NCBI RefSeq assembly: GCF_048323655.1
Contig: NZ_JBLUWW010000003.1
Span: 682,001 to 746,000, forward strand
Direction of reading: 5' to 3'
Source of the DNA: Salinimicrobium soli
Lineage (GTDB): Bacteria > Bacteroidota > Bacteroidia > Flavobacteriales > Flavobacteriaceae
DNA: 64,000 bases
The notes beneath the pieces are model-generated. The model was not told where the DNA came from, did not search any database, and saw only the letters and a list, made by a program, of their open reading frames with translations. The position numbers and the translations under genes are program-made. This document shows, piece after piece, positions 48,874-58,423 of the stretch (position 1 is the first letter of the stretch; each line of letters begins with the position of its first letter).

Positions 48874-50898
48874 ATGAAAAGAATCTTACTGCCAACATTA
48901 TGTTTGTTTGTTTTTCTAACTGGTTTTGGCCAGGAAAAACAGAATTTTAAACCTCTTGATGTATTTGAACTGGAATATGCGAACAATCCGCAGATCTCCC
49001 CTTCCGGAAAAACCATCGTATACGAAAGAACGGGTTTTGACATTCTAAAAGACCGCTCCAAAAAGGCACTTTGGGTGATCAATGCTGATGGATCCAATCA
49101 TCATAAACTTACTGCACGTGAGGTGAATGAATCCTCACCCAGCTGGTCTCCTTCCGGAGACCGTCTTGCATTTGTAAGCACGACAGATGAAGGTAGCGAG
49201 ATATATCTTTACTGGATGGAAACAGGCGCTATTGCGCGGCTTACCCAGCTTGAAAACAGCCCTTCTTCCCTCACCTGGTCTCCAGACGGAAAAAAGATCG
49301 CCTTTACACTGAAGATCAATTCTGAAGCTCCCGTGATCGCTAAAATGCCTTCCAAACCCAAGGATGCAAAATGGGCTCAAACTCCCAGAATTACTGACCG
49401 ATTAAAACATGAATCCGACGGTTCAGGATATATCGAACCCGGCTTCACACATATTTTTACAATTCCGGCAGAAGGTGGAACACCCCGACAATTGACCAGC
49501 GGAGACTTTGATCACTCCGGAAGCCTTTCCTGGGCTCCAAATGGCCAAAAGATCTATTTCTCCTCAAACCGAAATGAAAATTGGGAATATGAATTTCGTA
49601 ATTCCGAAGTCTATTCTGTTGATCTAAATACATTGGAGATCCGGGCGCTAACAGAACGCAGCGGACCTGACCATTCTCCGAAGGTCTCTCCCGATGGAAA
49701 ACACATCGCCTACCTGGGTTACGAAGACAAGGTGCAGGCTTACCAGGTGGAGAAACTTCAGTTAATGGATCTAGATGGCACTAACAAAAGAACAATTTCT
49801 GAAGGGCTGGATCGAAGTATAAGTGATATTGAATGGGCTAAAGACAGTAAGGGACTCTTCTTTATGTACAATGATCTTGGAGACACCAAGATCGCTTATA
49901 TGGACCTAAAGGGAAATGTGCGTGACCTTACAGATAAAGTAGGTGGCACCAGTCTTGGTCGCCCTTATGCCAGTGGTAGCTACAGTGTATCTGACAAAGG
50001 CACTGTCGCATTTACTTTTTCAAAACCTGACCGCCCCGCTGATGTTGCTGTAATGGAAAACCGGAAAAAGGAGCCGAAGGTAATTACCTCAGTAAATGAA
50101 GATCTCCTCGCCTACCGTAATCTGGGAACGACTGAAGAGGTGAGGTATAAGTCCTCTGTAGATGATAGAGATATTCAGGGTTGGGTAGTTTATCCTCCGG
50201 ATTATGATCCTGCCAAAAAATATCCTTTGCTGGTGGAAAATCATGGCGGCCCTATATTAAACTACGGACCTCATTTTTCTGCCGAGATACAATTGTTTGC
50301 TGCAGACGGATACATTGTTTTCTTTCCTAATCCCAGAGGAAGTACCAGTTACGGTGAAGAATTCGGGAATCTCCTGTTCAACAATTATCCCGGCGAAGAT
50401 TACAATGATGTCATGGACGGTGTGGATCATCTTATCGCAAACGGGAAGGCAGATGCTGAGCATTTATATGTGACAGGAGGAAGTGCCGGCGGAATAATGA
50501 CTGCCTGGATCATTGGAAAGAATAACAGGTTTAGAGCTGCCGCAGTGATAAAACCGGTTGTGAACTGGATAAGTAAGACCCTGGTGGCTGATAATTACTA
50601 TGGATATGCTGACTCGCGTTATCCCGGCCAGCCCTGGGAGAATTTCGAAGGTTACTGGAAGTTTTCACCTTTATCGCTGGTAGGAAATGTTGAAACGCCG
50701 ACTATGGTAATGGTTGGAATGGATGATCTGCGTACGCCACCAAGTGAGGCCAAGCAATTATACCATGCCTTAAAACTGCGGAAGGTGGAAACAGTACTGG
50801 TTGAAATTCCTGAAGCTTCCCATGGGATTGCCGCACGACCAAGCAATTTGATCACCAAAGTAGCCCACATCCTGGCGTGGTTCGAGAAATATAAGTAG
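48874..50898 (+). CDS. Secreted S9 prolyl oligopeptidase-family peptidase
   Basis: A 674-residue periplasmic serine peptidase of the S9 (dipeptidyl/acylaminoacyl peptidase) family. It has a signal peptide (MKRILLPTLCLFVFLTGFGQ), a WD40-like/PD40 beta-propeller (SPSWSPSGDRLAFVS, LTWSPDGKKIAF, LSWAPNGQKIYFSS) and a C-terminal alpha/beta hydrolase with Ser in GGSAGG, Asp in GMDDLRTP and His in EASHGIAARP. I use the ATG at 48874. The TTG at 48859 would place extra residues before the signal peptide. A terminator follows at 50921. Confidence 0.92.
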   Translation: MKRILLPTLCLFVFLTGFGQEKQNFKPLDVFELEYANNPQISPSGKTIVYERTGFDILKDRSKKALWVINADGSNHHKLTAREVNESSPSWSPSGDRLAFVSTTDEGSEIYLYWMETGAIARLTQLENSPSSLTWSPDGKKIAFTLKINSEAPVIAKMPSKPKDAKWAQTPRITDRLKHESDGSGYIEPGFTHIFTIPAEGGTPRQLTSGDFDHSGSLSWAPNGQKIYFSSNRNENWEYEFRNSEVYSVDLNTLEIRALTERSGPDHSPKVSPDGKHIAYLGYEDKVQAYQVEKLQLMDLDGTNKRTISEGLDRSISDIEWAKDSKGLFFMYNDLGDTKIAYMDLKGNVRDLTDKVGGTSLGRPYASGSYSVSDKGTVAFTFSKPDRPADVAVMENRKKEPKVITSVNEDLLAYRNLGTTEEVRYKSSVDDRDIQGWVVYPPDYDPAKKYPLLVENHGGPILNYGPHFSAEIQLFAADGYIVFFPNPRGSTSYGEEFGNLLFNNYPGEDYNDVMDGVDHLIANGKADAEHLYVTGGSAGGIMTAWIIGKNNRFRAAAVIKPVVNWISKTLVADNYYGYADSRYPGQPWENFEGYWKFSPLSLVGNVETPTMVMVGMDDLRTPPSEAKQLYHALKLRKVETVLVEIPEASHGIAARPSNLITKVAHILAWFEKYK

Positions 50899-50920
50899 AA
50901 AAGCTCATTTTTGGAGGTAC

Positions 50921-50952
50921 AGCCGGATGTAAAAAACGTCCGGCTTTTTAAT
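50921..50952. terminator. Shared terminator of the S9 peptidase and antiporter genes
   Basis: AGCCGGA (50921-50927) and TCCGGCT (50939-50945) pair, with further G-T/A-C pairs towards the loop and TTTTTAATT on the + side. It also overlaps the end of the convergent antiporter gene. Confidence 0.65.
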
Positions 50953-52930
50953 TGACTGCTTTGAAAAAACTGTCAATATGTTCCTGGTCTCCACTGATAA
51001 AAACGAGGTCGTTCTTAAGTAGCTTCAGGTCAGGAGTAACGGTGTTGATCATCTGGTCTTTTCTGGAAACAGCCAATACATTGACCCCGAACTTTTTTCG
51101 TACATCGATCTCTTCGATCGATTTACCGGTTACTTCTCCGGAATCGGCCATAACTCTAACACATGTGATCTTAAAATCAGGGATTTTGGTGGTACTCAGA
51201 GTATGCGGTAATTGTTTTCGGGACTGGAACATCTGGTAATTATCAGCTCGTATAGTATTCACCAGGTTCTCTAGTTCATCAATAGGAACCAGGTAGTTGG
51301 TGAGCACCCGTGTAAATATTTCAACAGAAGTCTCAAATTCTTCCGGAATTACTTCATCGGCACCCAATGCCAGCAGTGTCTCAATTTCTTTTACATACCG
51401 GGTTCGTACCACCAGATAGACTGAAGGGGAAAGGTGACGAATGTTAGAAACTATAGTTTTTGTGGCCCTGGGATCGGAAATAGCCACTACCACTACCCTA
51501 GCCTTTTTGATCCTTACCGATTCGAGAATATGTTCATGTACCGCGTCCCCATAAAAAATAGGTTCTCCCTTGGCTCTTTCTTTCCTAACGATCTCGGCAT
51601 TCAATTCCAGGATTAAATATGGAATGCTGGCATATTTCGCTGCCCGGGCTAAATTTGTACCATTAATACCATAGCCTATGATGAGCAAATGATTTTCCAG
51701 ATCCTTCTTCTGCACCGTTGCTGAAATTTTAGGAGAAGAGATCAACTTGTGCCAGGGTCGTTTTAATCCTGAATGTATAACTGCAGCTGTGATCCTTTCA
51801 GAAAATATGATAACCAAAGGGGTCAACAGCATGGTGATAATGGAAACTGAAAGAAAATACTGGTTCATTTCAAAAGTAAGGAGCCCGTTTTCCAGCCCCA
51901 CACGGGAAAGGATGAAAGAGAATTCCCCAACCTGAAAAAGAGCGAGCCCTGTAAGCACCGCGGTTCGTAAGGAATATTTTAAAAATGCCGCTGTCAATCC
52001 CACTATTGAACCTTTCACGATAAAAACGATCAGCACCAGGGAAGAGACCAGTCCTATGTTCTTCATGAAAAAATTGAGGTCAAGGAACATACCTATAGAT
52101 ATAAAGAAGAAGCTGATGAACAACTCCCTAAAAGGCAAGATGGTACTTGTAGCCTGGTGGCTGTATTCAGATTCTGAAATGATGAGACCGGCAAGAAAGG
52201 CACCGAAGGCGAGGGAAAGTCCTGCCGCTGCAGTCAAAAAAGCAACTGCGAAACATAAGGTAATGGTAGCCAGCAAGAACAGTTCTTTACTTTTAGTCCT
52301 GGCAATAAGATACATGGCTTTTGGCACCAGGTATTTCGCGCTCACATAGGTGAAAAGGATGATCAATGCAGATTTGACAAACAAGAGGATGATCTCTTGC
52401 ATGATATCGGTAGAATTTCCGGCAAGAATAGGAGTTACCAGCATCATTGGTACCACGATGATGTCCTGAAAGATCAATAAACCTAAGGCAGTACGCCCAT
52501 GAGGTGCCGAGATCTCATTGCGGTCCTGAAGGATCTTTAGAACAATAGCAGTACTGGAAAGTGAAAAAAGAAAACCACCAAAAACTGCAATTTGCCAACT
52601 GAAGCCCAACAGTAGATAAATTCCAGCAGTTACAGCAACCGTCAGGCCTACCTGTAAAAAACCACCGTACAGGACGGTGCGTTTGATCGAAGAAAGCTGA
52701 TTTACCGTTAGTTCAAGTCCAATTACAAAGAGCAGCAGGATCACGCCGATCTCCGACAGCATCTCTACCTGCTCATGATTTTCTATAAGACTATATCCAA
52801 AAGGTCCTATGATGATCCCCGTGAGAAGGAAGCCCAGGATGGAGGGCAGACGAATTCGTTGTAGAAAAAATACAACTACTACCGAAAACCCAAGAAGAAT
52901 AACTATGTCCCTGAGTAAAGGAAAATCCAT
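50948..52930 (-). CDS. CPA2-type monovalent cation/H+ antiporter (KefB-like)
   Basis: A 660-residue membrane protein with 12-13 membrane segments (residues about 1-380) of the Na+/H+ exchanger CPA2 type, LLTGIIIGPFGYSL and LLFVIGLELTVNQL being typical. A cytosolic RCK/TrkA-N domain follows (about 410-530: LLIIGYGINGTNLARAAK, Rossmann NAD-binding), then a TrkA-C domain (about 580-660). It resembles KefB/KefC K+ efflux systems. No KefF/KefG ancillary gene is adjacent, so control by glutathione adducts is not evident. ATG start at 52930. Confidence 0.9.
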   Translation of the reverse strand: MDFPLLRDIVILLGFSVVVVFFLQRIRLPSILGFLLTGIIIGPFGYSLIENHEQVEMLSEIGVILLLFVIGLELTVNQLSSIKRTVLYGGFLQVGLTVAVTAGIYLLLGFSWQIAVFGGFLFSLSSTAIVLKILQDRNEISAPHGRTALGLLIFQDIIVVPMMLVTPILAGNSTDIMQEIILLFVKSALIILFTYVSAKYLVPKAMYLIARTKSKELFLLATITLCFAVAFLTAAAGLSLAFGAFLAGLIISESEYSHQATSTILPFRELFISFFFISIGMFLDLNFFMKNIGLVSSLVLIVFIVKGSIVGLTAAFLKYSLRTAVLTGLALFQVGEFSFILSRVGLENGLLTFEMNQYFLSVSIITMLLTPLVIIFSERITAAVIHSGLKRPWHKLISSPKISATVQKKDLENHLLIIGYGINGTNLARAAKYASIPYLILELNAEIVRKERAKGEPIFYGDAVHEHILESVRIKKARVVVVAISDPRATKTIVSNIRHLSPSVYLVVRTRYVKEIETLLALGADEVIPEEFETSVEIFTRVLTNYLVPIDELENLVNTIRADNYQMFQSRKQLPHTLSTTKIPDFKITCVRVMADSGEVTGKSIEEIDVRKKFGVNVLAVSRKDQMINTVTPDLKLLKNDLVFISGDQEHIDSFFKAVN

Positions 52931-53062
52931 AAACGGTTTGTTTGGCTGTTAGGTCACTTAAAAATAAGGCTTTTCCCGCAGATTTTTCTGTTTATCACAG
53001 GTCAAAAAATACCTTTTCAGCGAGCCTTGCGGCAGCTGTCATTAGTCCTTTTTGAAGTAAAA

Positions 53063-53284
53063 TTATCTTCTTCCTTTGCGCACTTTACTCTTACGGGTAT
53101 TAAATCCGAAGAGAGTATATAGCGGGCAAAAATTCACCATACTGGTGAGAAGGAAGATTCCTGCCAGAATGAGCAGTACTATGGCAAGTGTACCGGTGAT
53201 AACTTTTGCCAGAAACAGGAACACGATCATAAGAGCTATAAAAGCGCGTAAGATCGTATCAACGGTGCCCATGTTCTTTTTCAT
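53063..53284 (-). CDS. DUF2892 small membrane protein
   Basis: A 73-residue protein with two membrane segments (ALMIVFLFLAKVITGTLAIVLLILAGI) and the family hallmark NFCPLYTLFGFNT near the C-terminus, followed by a basic tail. It matches the YgaP-like inner-membrane DUF2892 family often linked to sulfur-transfer (rhodanese) genes, though no rhodanese is adjacent here. Function unknown. ATG start at 53284. Confidence 0.85.
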   Translation of the reverse strand: MKKNMGTVDTILRAFIALMIVFLFLAKVITGTLAIVLLILAGIFLLTSMVNFCPLYTLFGFNTRKSKVRKGRR

Positions 53285-53375
53285 GATAAAAAGGTTATTT
53301 GGTCAATAATTCAAACTTAGCTTCTTTTTGGGTCATTAACAGTGACCCCGATCATATTTTCAGCAACCTGGAAAA

Positions 53376-53927
53376 TTATTGCTTTAAAGGAAATTCTTTA
53401 AGAATGTCCCAGGTCTTTCCATTATGCTTCAGCAGGGATATCTTTTGAGCTGTAAATTCAGCTTTGAATTCACGGGCTTCCAATTGTGGCCAGGCCTCTT
53501 TAAAAATAGCATTTTTAAGATCTCTGGTAGCTACTGTAAAATGCGGATGTATCTTTGACGTTACTTCCCTTTCCAGCAGTTCCAGTTCTTCTGCCAACAT
53601 TGGCTGCAGGTCTTTATGTAATTCAATAAATGGAGCATGATCTTCTACTTTTAAGTAGATGACACGAGGCTTGAAAGCACCAAATCCGTTGATCTTTACC
53701 GGAAAGGCTTTATGACGTTCTGAAAAAGAGGAAAGCAGTCCTTCCAATTTTAATTCTTTCATCGGATTCATGTGAAACGGGATCTGGAGAGTGACATGAG
53801 CCGGAAGTTTTAAAGCATGGCTTACTCCATACGTATCTCTCAGCTCTTCTTTGAGCTGCCTTATCCTTCCGCAGAGAATAGGATCAGGAATGATCGCTAT
53901 GAAATAAAGAGTCTTCAAAAATGTCAT
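53376..53927 (-). CDS. 2'-5' RNA ligase/2H phosphoesterase-family protein
   Basis: A 183-residue protein with the two catalytic H-x-T/S motifs of the 2H superfamily: HVTLQIPF (about residue 44) and HFTVATRDL (about 127). The length and arrangement fit the ThpR/LigT type, which acts on 2'-5' phosphodiester bonds or cyclic phosphates; true ligase activity in the cell is uncertain. ATG at 53927, 22 bases after the hypothetical gene upstream. Confidence 0.87.
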   Translation of the reverse strand: MTFLKTLYFIAIIPDPILCGRIRQLKEELRDTYGVSHALKLPAHVTLQIPFHMNPMKELKLEGLLSSFSERHKAFPVKINGFGAFKPRVIYLKVEDHAPFIELHKDLQPMLAEELELLEREVTSKIHPHFTVATRDLKNAIFKEAWPQLEAREFKAEFTAQKISLLKHNGKTWDILKEFPLKQ

Positions 53928-53949
53928 TTTTTGATCCTCTTTCCCAGGA

Positions 53950-54417
53950 TCAATACATTTTGGTTAGTAAGGTCCTTCCCTTTTTCTTTCTTCTATAATC
54001 GCACAGGGAACCAAAGATCATACCTATGATCATGCCTGCCAGGGGAGCATAATATTTTAGAGGGGAATCTGTATACAATATAGAGAAGGACAATACGAGA
54101 GTCCCGGAGAGCATCCCGAAGATCATTCCGTTGCTCGCACAATAACCTTCAGGAACCAGAGAACATTCCTTTCTAAGCACTTTCAAAAAATGATTTAAAG
54201 AAGCCTTCAATTCCTTTTTGTTTCCGGAGAGAATAGCTTTTTCAGAAAACAGGAGGTCTAGTTCCTCCTCCAGGCACTTCTGCTGAGAAAGATCAAGGTC
54301 TTTGTGTTTTAGCTCATTCAGAATATTGCTGAAGCGCCTTTTTAGCTGCTGCTCAGCCTTGGTGCCCCCGGAATTTACCGAATTTTCAAGCTTTCTAATA
54401 GCCTCTTCAATTGTCAT
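53950..54417 (-). CDS. Unknown protein with coiled coil and two membrane segments
   Basis: A 155-residue protein. The N-terminal 85 residues are charged and helical (KAEQQLKRRFSNILNELKHK), probably a coiled coil. Two membrane segments follow (about 95-113 and 120-137: MIFGMLSGTLVLSFSILY and APLAGMIIGMIFGSL), then a basic end. It is not recognised. It precedes the 2H phosphoesterase gene by 22 bases on the same strand, so the two are probably co-transcribed. Confidence 0.75.
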   Translation of the reverse strand: MTIEEAIRKLENSVNSGGTKAEQQLKRRFSNILNELKHKDLDLSQQKCLEEELDLLFSEKAILSGNKKELKASLNHFLKVLRKECSLVPEGYCASNGMIFGMLSGTLVLSFSILYTDSPLKYYAPLAGMIIGMIFGSLCDYRRKKKGRTLLTKMY

Positions 54418-54513
54418 CTATTTTCAAAAGTAGATTCAGGTTTAAATATTTGACGGCCAAAAAAATTATTGTTACAATTTTTAACACTTAAAGATCAATA
54501 GAGTAAGCCTGTA

Positions 54514-54882
54514 CTATTTTTTTCTTACCCATTGAACAAGTTCCCCCAGGTAAGCACCAATAAGTGCAGAAGGAAAGGCAATGACCACAAAAATTGCTAT
54601 TTCCAGGGGCCAGAGGTTATGATCTGTAGGGTCCACAATTACATCAGCAATTATTCGAAGAAAAAGCGCGGTAATGATCCCATAGCTTAGGAAGAGTCCG
54701 GTGTTTACCGTTCCCGCATCAAACCACAACTTGTACAGAAAAGCGAGGATCAATGCTGCCATAGCCATGACTATACGATAATCAATTCCAAAGATCTCAA
54801 TCTCGTTGTACGGTTGGAACCAGGTGGAAATTCCGCCTGCAAACAGTCCGAAAAAGAAGGCCCCGACTTTACCCCTGCTCAT
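54514..54882 (-). CDS. Unknown four-helix membrane protein
   Basis: A 122-residue, strongly hydrophobic protein with about four membrane segments (KVGAFFFGLFAGGIST, RIVMAMAALILAFLYKLW, GLFLSYGIITALFLRIIA, LEIAIFVVIAFPSALIGAYLG) and a short basic end (QWVRKK). No family is recognised. The ABC transporter gene ends 74 bases... downstream-side neighbour at 54957 is upstream in transcription, so it could be in the same transcript. Confidence 0.7.
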   Translation of the reverse strand: MSRGKVGAFFFGLFAGGISTWFQPYNEIEIFGIDYRIVMAMAALILAFLYKLWFDAGTVNTGLFLSYGIITALFLRIIADVIVDPTDHNLWPLEIAIFVVIAFPSALIGAYLGELVQWVRKK

Positions 54883-54956
54883 TGATTCAGGAATTGATTA
54901 TGCCTTTAAAATACAAAAAATTTTGTTAAAAACACAGGACAGGCCGTGTGGAACTG

Positions 54957-56789
54957 TTATTTATAGCCTGCAGCCTGTAAATTAAAGAGCTCGGCATATA
55001 GCTTTTTATTTTGCATCAGCTCTTCATGAGTTCCAATTTCAAGCACCGCGCCATCCTTCAGCACCATTATTCGGTCCGCAATTCTCACTGTACTAAACCG
55101 ATGGGAAATTATAACCGCAGTCTTGCCTTCGGTTAGTTTAATGAACCGGTCAAAAGCCTCGGTTTCAGCTCTGGCATCAAGGGCTGATGTAGGTTCATCA
55201 AGTATCAGGACTTCCGCATCTTTCATATAAGCGCGTGCGATAGCAATTTTTTGCCATTGCCCCCCGGAAAGGTCTTTTCCCTGTTTGAAGCGTTTCCCCA
55301 GCTGCTGTTCGTATCCCAAAGGAAGTTCGGTTATCACCTGGTCTGCGAGACTTTTTTGGGCTGCACTTTCGATTCTTGGCTGGTTGCTGATCTCTGAGAT
55401 CTCACCCATTGCAATATTCTCTCGCAGCGTGAGTTCAAACTTTACAAAGTCCTGGAAGATAACCCCAAAGAACTGCTGATAAGCAACCTGATCGTATTGT
55501 TTAATGGGAATTCCGTCGAGCAGGATCTCGCCTTCTGTAGGTGCGTAGAACTGCAAAAGCAGCTTGATAAGGGTGGTTTTTCCTGCGCCATTTTCCCCTA
55601 CAAAGGCCAGCTTCTCTCCTGCCTTTAGTTCGAAATTTATATGCCGTACTACCCATTTTTCAGACTTCGGATACTTAAAACCCACATTTCGGAATGTAAA
55701 ACCGGTCTGTATCTTCTTAGGAAGGGGTAAATTTCCCTCCGTATTTGTCTTATGATAGGTGCGATCCAAAAATTCGAAGTAATCCTGAAGATAAAGCGCA
55801 CTTTCTGTAATGGCAGTAAATCGAGTAAAAAAGCCCTGTAACTTCTGACGGAGCCGGTTGAAGGAACCGGAAAGGAAGGTAAGATCACCCAGGGAAAAAA
55901 TTCCCGCTACTGTCCTGAAGATGATCAAAACATAAGCTCCGTAATAAGCGGTAGTTCCAATAACATTGAAAAAGGATCCCCAGCCCGCTCTTTGCTTTGC
56001 CAGGCTTTTGCTTTGAAGGTAGTACTTATCAGAAAGACCTTTAAACCGGTTTGCAAGGTATTCAGAAAGGCCAAAAAGCTTCACTTCTTTTGCGGTCACA
56101 TCACTGGCACCGGCATAGCGCAGGTAGTCCAGTTCTCTTCGTTCCTGCGTCCAGCTTCGGGCAAGAGAATAACTGGTGCCACTAAATTTTATCTCATTAA
56201 TAAGTGTGGGAATAATGGAGACAATTAACAGAAGGATGAGCCATGGTTCAAAGGCCACGATCCCAATCAACAAAGACCCTATCACGATCAGATCTTCGCC
56301 CTGGGTCAAAATGTTGGACATAAGACCCACGCGGCCGGTGGTTTGCTGCCTTGCCCGCTCCAATTTGTCATAGAATTCAGAATCTTCCAGTTCCCCCAGT
56401 TCTACTTCGGAAGTCTTCCTAATGATCTTTACAGAAGTTTCTATGGAATACTGGTCGCCTAAGAGTCCGTCGGTTAAGCTGATAGCCCTGCTCAGCAGAT
56501 CTGAAGTTACGGCCAGGATAAATTCGGCACCAACCAGCAGCCATAGCCTGTCCATAAATTTGACTTCAGCAGCTATCTGTACTACCACCTCGTCTATGAG
56601 CAACTTTCCAACCCAAAGCATGAGCACCGGAAGTATTGCGTTGAGGATCCTGCAAAAGAGATTGGTATAGAAAAGCAATGGGTTGACTTTCCTTATCTCT
56701 CTAAAGAATCTGGGAACAAATTTTAGGGCGGCAAAACTTTCCCTGAAATTGACCTTTTTGGGTGCTATAGATTGTTTGGGCCTTGGCAA
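54957..56789 (-). CDS. ABC exporter, fused membrane and ATPase domains
   Basis: A 610-residue half-transporter of the ABC exporter type, probably working as a homodimer. Six membrane segments cover about residues 35-330 and the ATPase domain about 370-600: Walker A GENGAGKTTLIKLL, signature LSGGQWQKIAIARA, Walker B VLILDEPTSALD and H-loop VIISHRFSTVR. The substrate is unknown (lipid, peptide or drug). The start is unusual: no ATG lies near the N-terminus, and the TTG at 56789 (MPRPKQSIAPKKV) is the best start, since the frame is open upstream to a TAA without another ATG. Confidence 0.88.
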   Translation of the reverse strand: MPRPKQSIAPKKVNFRESFAALKFVPRFFREIRKVNPLLFYTNLFCRILNAILPVLMLWVGKLLIDEVVVQIAAEVKFMDRLWLLVGAEFILAVTSDLLSRAISLTDGLLGDQYSIETSVKIIRKTSEVELGELEDSEFYDKLERARQQTTGRVGLMSNILTQGEDLIVIGSLLIGIVAFEPWLILLLIVSIIPTLINEIKFSGTSYSLARSWTQERRELDYLRYAGASDVTAKEVKLFGLSEYLANRFKGLSDKYYLQSKSLAKQRAGWGSFFNVIGTTAYYGAYVLIIFRTVAGIFSLGDLTFLSGSFNRLRQKLQGFFTRFTAITESALYLQDYFEFLDRTYHKTNTEGNLPLPKKIQTGFTFRNVGFKYPKSEKWVVRHINFELKAGEKLAFVGENGAGKTTLIKLLLQFYAPTEGEILLDGIPIKQYDQVAYQQFFGVIFQDFVKFELTLRENIAMGEISEISNQPRIESAAQKSLADQVITELPLGYEQQLGKRFKQGKDLSGGQWQKIAIARAYMKDAEVLILDEPTSALDARAETEAFDRFIKLTEGKTAVIISHRFSTVRIADRIMVLKDGAVLEIGTHEELMQNKKLYAELFNLQAAGYK

Positions 56790-56843
56790 CTTTTTTCTGC
56801 AAGTTAAGGAGAAATCTTCAGCAGAAAAGCAGGTGAAAACCCT

Positions 56844-57773
56844 TTATTCCTTTAGCAGAAAACGCAGCGGGATCTTCAAACGTTTTTTCCAGGAATTCTC
56901 GGAGTGGTCTGCACCCTCGAATTTTTCGGTCTTCCAGTTCGCTCCAGTGTAACCATGAGCCTGCATTAAAGAATCTACCTTTTTCTGGTAGGGTTCATAC
57001 ATGGCATCAAGGGTTTCGGTACCATAGTCAAAATAGAACTTATGGTGGCCGGGAGGAGGTAAATTAGAATCCAGGTAAGCGAGAAAAGCTTCGGGTATGG
57101 GATTATTCTCAGTATCAAAATTACCGGGCCAGTGGGTGGAGAGACATGCTGCACCATCAAAGACCTCAGGATATTCGCACACCGCATACCAGGAAATAAG
57201 ACCGCCCATACTGGAACCGGCAATATACCTGTCGTTCTGCTTAACGAAATAATTCTTCTCTATAAAAGGGATCAACTCCTTTACGAGGAACTTCAGAAAG
57301 TCATCGGAATATACTTTTTCAGCAAACAATCTGTTGTCTCCTTTCAGGTCTAAAAGGGAATCCTGCAATTGCTGCGGAAGGGCCTCGAAAGGTTTCTGCG
57401 GAAAATATTCTGCGTGCCGACTTGCTCCTGCATTCCCGATCGCTATTACAATAGTCTTTTTAATCTCTTCTTTTGACACCAGCTGATGCATTGTTTCATC
57501 CACACCCCATTCCTGCCGGTTCCAGGTGGTAGTACTGTCAAACAGCATTTGCCCATCCATCATATAGAGACTGGCGTATTTTTTTCCATGATCATAATCT
57601 TCCGGAAGCCAAACCTCAATATTTCTGGGAGAGATAAAATCGGAGTTAAAATTCTCTATATGGTCAATAGAGCCGGCTGAAACTTTTACAGCCTGGGATT
57701 GCTGGTCATTTTCTTTCCATTTACAGGAGGTTAAAACCAGCAGGCCTAGCAGCAGTACTGATAATTTTCTCAT
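56844..57773 (-). CDS. Esterase-like lipoprotein (alpha/beta hydrolase), enterochelin-esterase fold
   Basis: A 309-residue lipoprotein (MRKLSVLLLGLLVLTSC; lipobox LTSC) of the putative esterase (PF00756) family. Signs are EVWLPEDYDHGKKYASLYMMDGQMLF, the nucleophile in AGSSMGGLISWY and the end FEGADHSENSW (His). I start it at ATG 57773; the longer reading to 57788 runs into the preceding gene's stop and disrupts the signal peptide. A paralogous esterase lies at 58424. The substrate is unknown, possibly carbohydrate or acyl esters. Confidence 0.87.
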   Translation of the reverse strand: MRKLSVLLLGLLVLTSCKWKENDQQSQAVKVSAGSIDHIENFNSDFISPRNIEVWLPEDYDHGKKYASLYMMDGQMLFDSTTTWNRQEWGVDETMHQLVSKEEIKKTIVIAIGNAGASRHAEYFPQKPFEALPQQLQDSLLDLKGDNRLFAEKVYSDDFLKFLVKELIPFIEKNYFVKQNDRYIAGSSMGGLISWYAVCEYPEVFDGAACLSTHWPGNFDTENNPIPEAFLAYLDSNLPPPGHHKFYFDYGTETLDAMYEPYQKKVDSLMQAHGYTGANWKTEKFEGADHSENSWKKRLKIPLRFLLKE

Positions 57774-57775
57774 TT

Positions 57776-58414
57776 TTAACAGGAACAATATTTATCACTT
57801 TTGATCTTTTCAAAACACTCTTTGCCTTCGCTAAAGGAGAACCAGGCTAATCCCAATCCACCAAGACTGTCAATAAAGCCAATACCAGAGAGTTCGTAAA
57901 CACCACTGCTTATGAGCAGCACCACTGACATATACAGGCACACGAGCGTGCAGTTCGCATCGGCAAGAATAGGTTCAGAGGCCAGTTTTCTGCCGGCTTT
58001 CCGCTTTGCCCAAACCAATAGGCCCATAGTGAGAATGGAAATAGCTGAGATCACCACACCCCAAAAAGTAGTTTCCGGTTGATGGTCTGTCCAGATGTTG
58101 TAGATGCTGGAAATGATCAATCCGGCGGTTAAGAGATAAAAGGCTACTCCGGTGATCCGAAGGGCTGTTTTTTCAAAAGGGTCGCGACTGCTATGCGGAT
58201 TTTGTTTGATCCTAATGACCATATGCGCAATGCCGAGGCCGGAGATCACTTCTATAAAACTGTCTGCACCAAATCCAAAAAGGGCAAGACTTTCATCTTC
58301 GTAGCCAAAATACATAGACACCAACCCCTCCAGAACATTGTAGACAATCGTGAGAATGGCCAGCCCAAGGGCCAGGTTGTAATATTTCCTATCTGTTTGG
58401 GTGAAGGTTGTCAT
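57776..58414 (-). CDS. CDF-like cation transporter without a C-terminal domain
   Basis: A 212-residue membrane protein with five or six membrane segments resembling the cation diffusion facilitator fold. It carries FGFGADSFIEVISGLG and LADANCTLVCLY, in the places of the CDF metal-site motifs, but lacks the cytoplasmic C-terminal domain of normal CDF proteins. It ends in DKYCSC, a possible metal-binding tail. This is the short TMEM163-like group, and zinc is a plausible substrate. It is in tandem between two esterases with a 2-base gap before the next one. Confidence 0.75.
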   Translation of the reverse strand: MTTFTQTDRKYYNLALGLAILTIVYNVLEGLVSMYFGYEDESLALFGFGADSFIEVISGLGIAHMVIRIKQNPHSSRDPFEKTALRITGVAFYLLTAGLIISSIYNIWTDHQPETTFWGVVISAISILTMGLLVWAKRKAGRKLASEPILADANCTLVCLYMSVVLLISSGVYELSGIGFIDSLGGLGLAWFSFSEGKECFEKIKSDKYCSC

Positions 58415-58423
58415 GACTTCAAT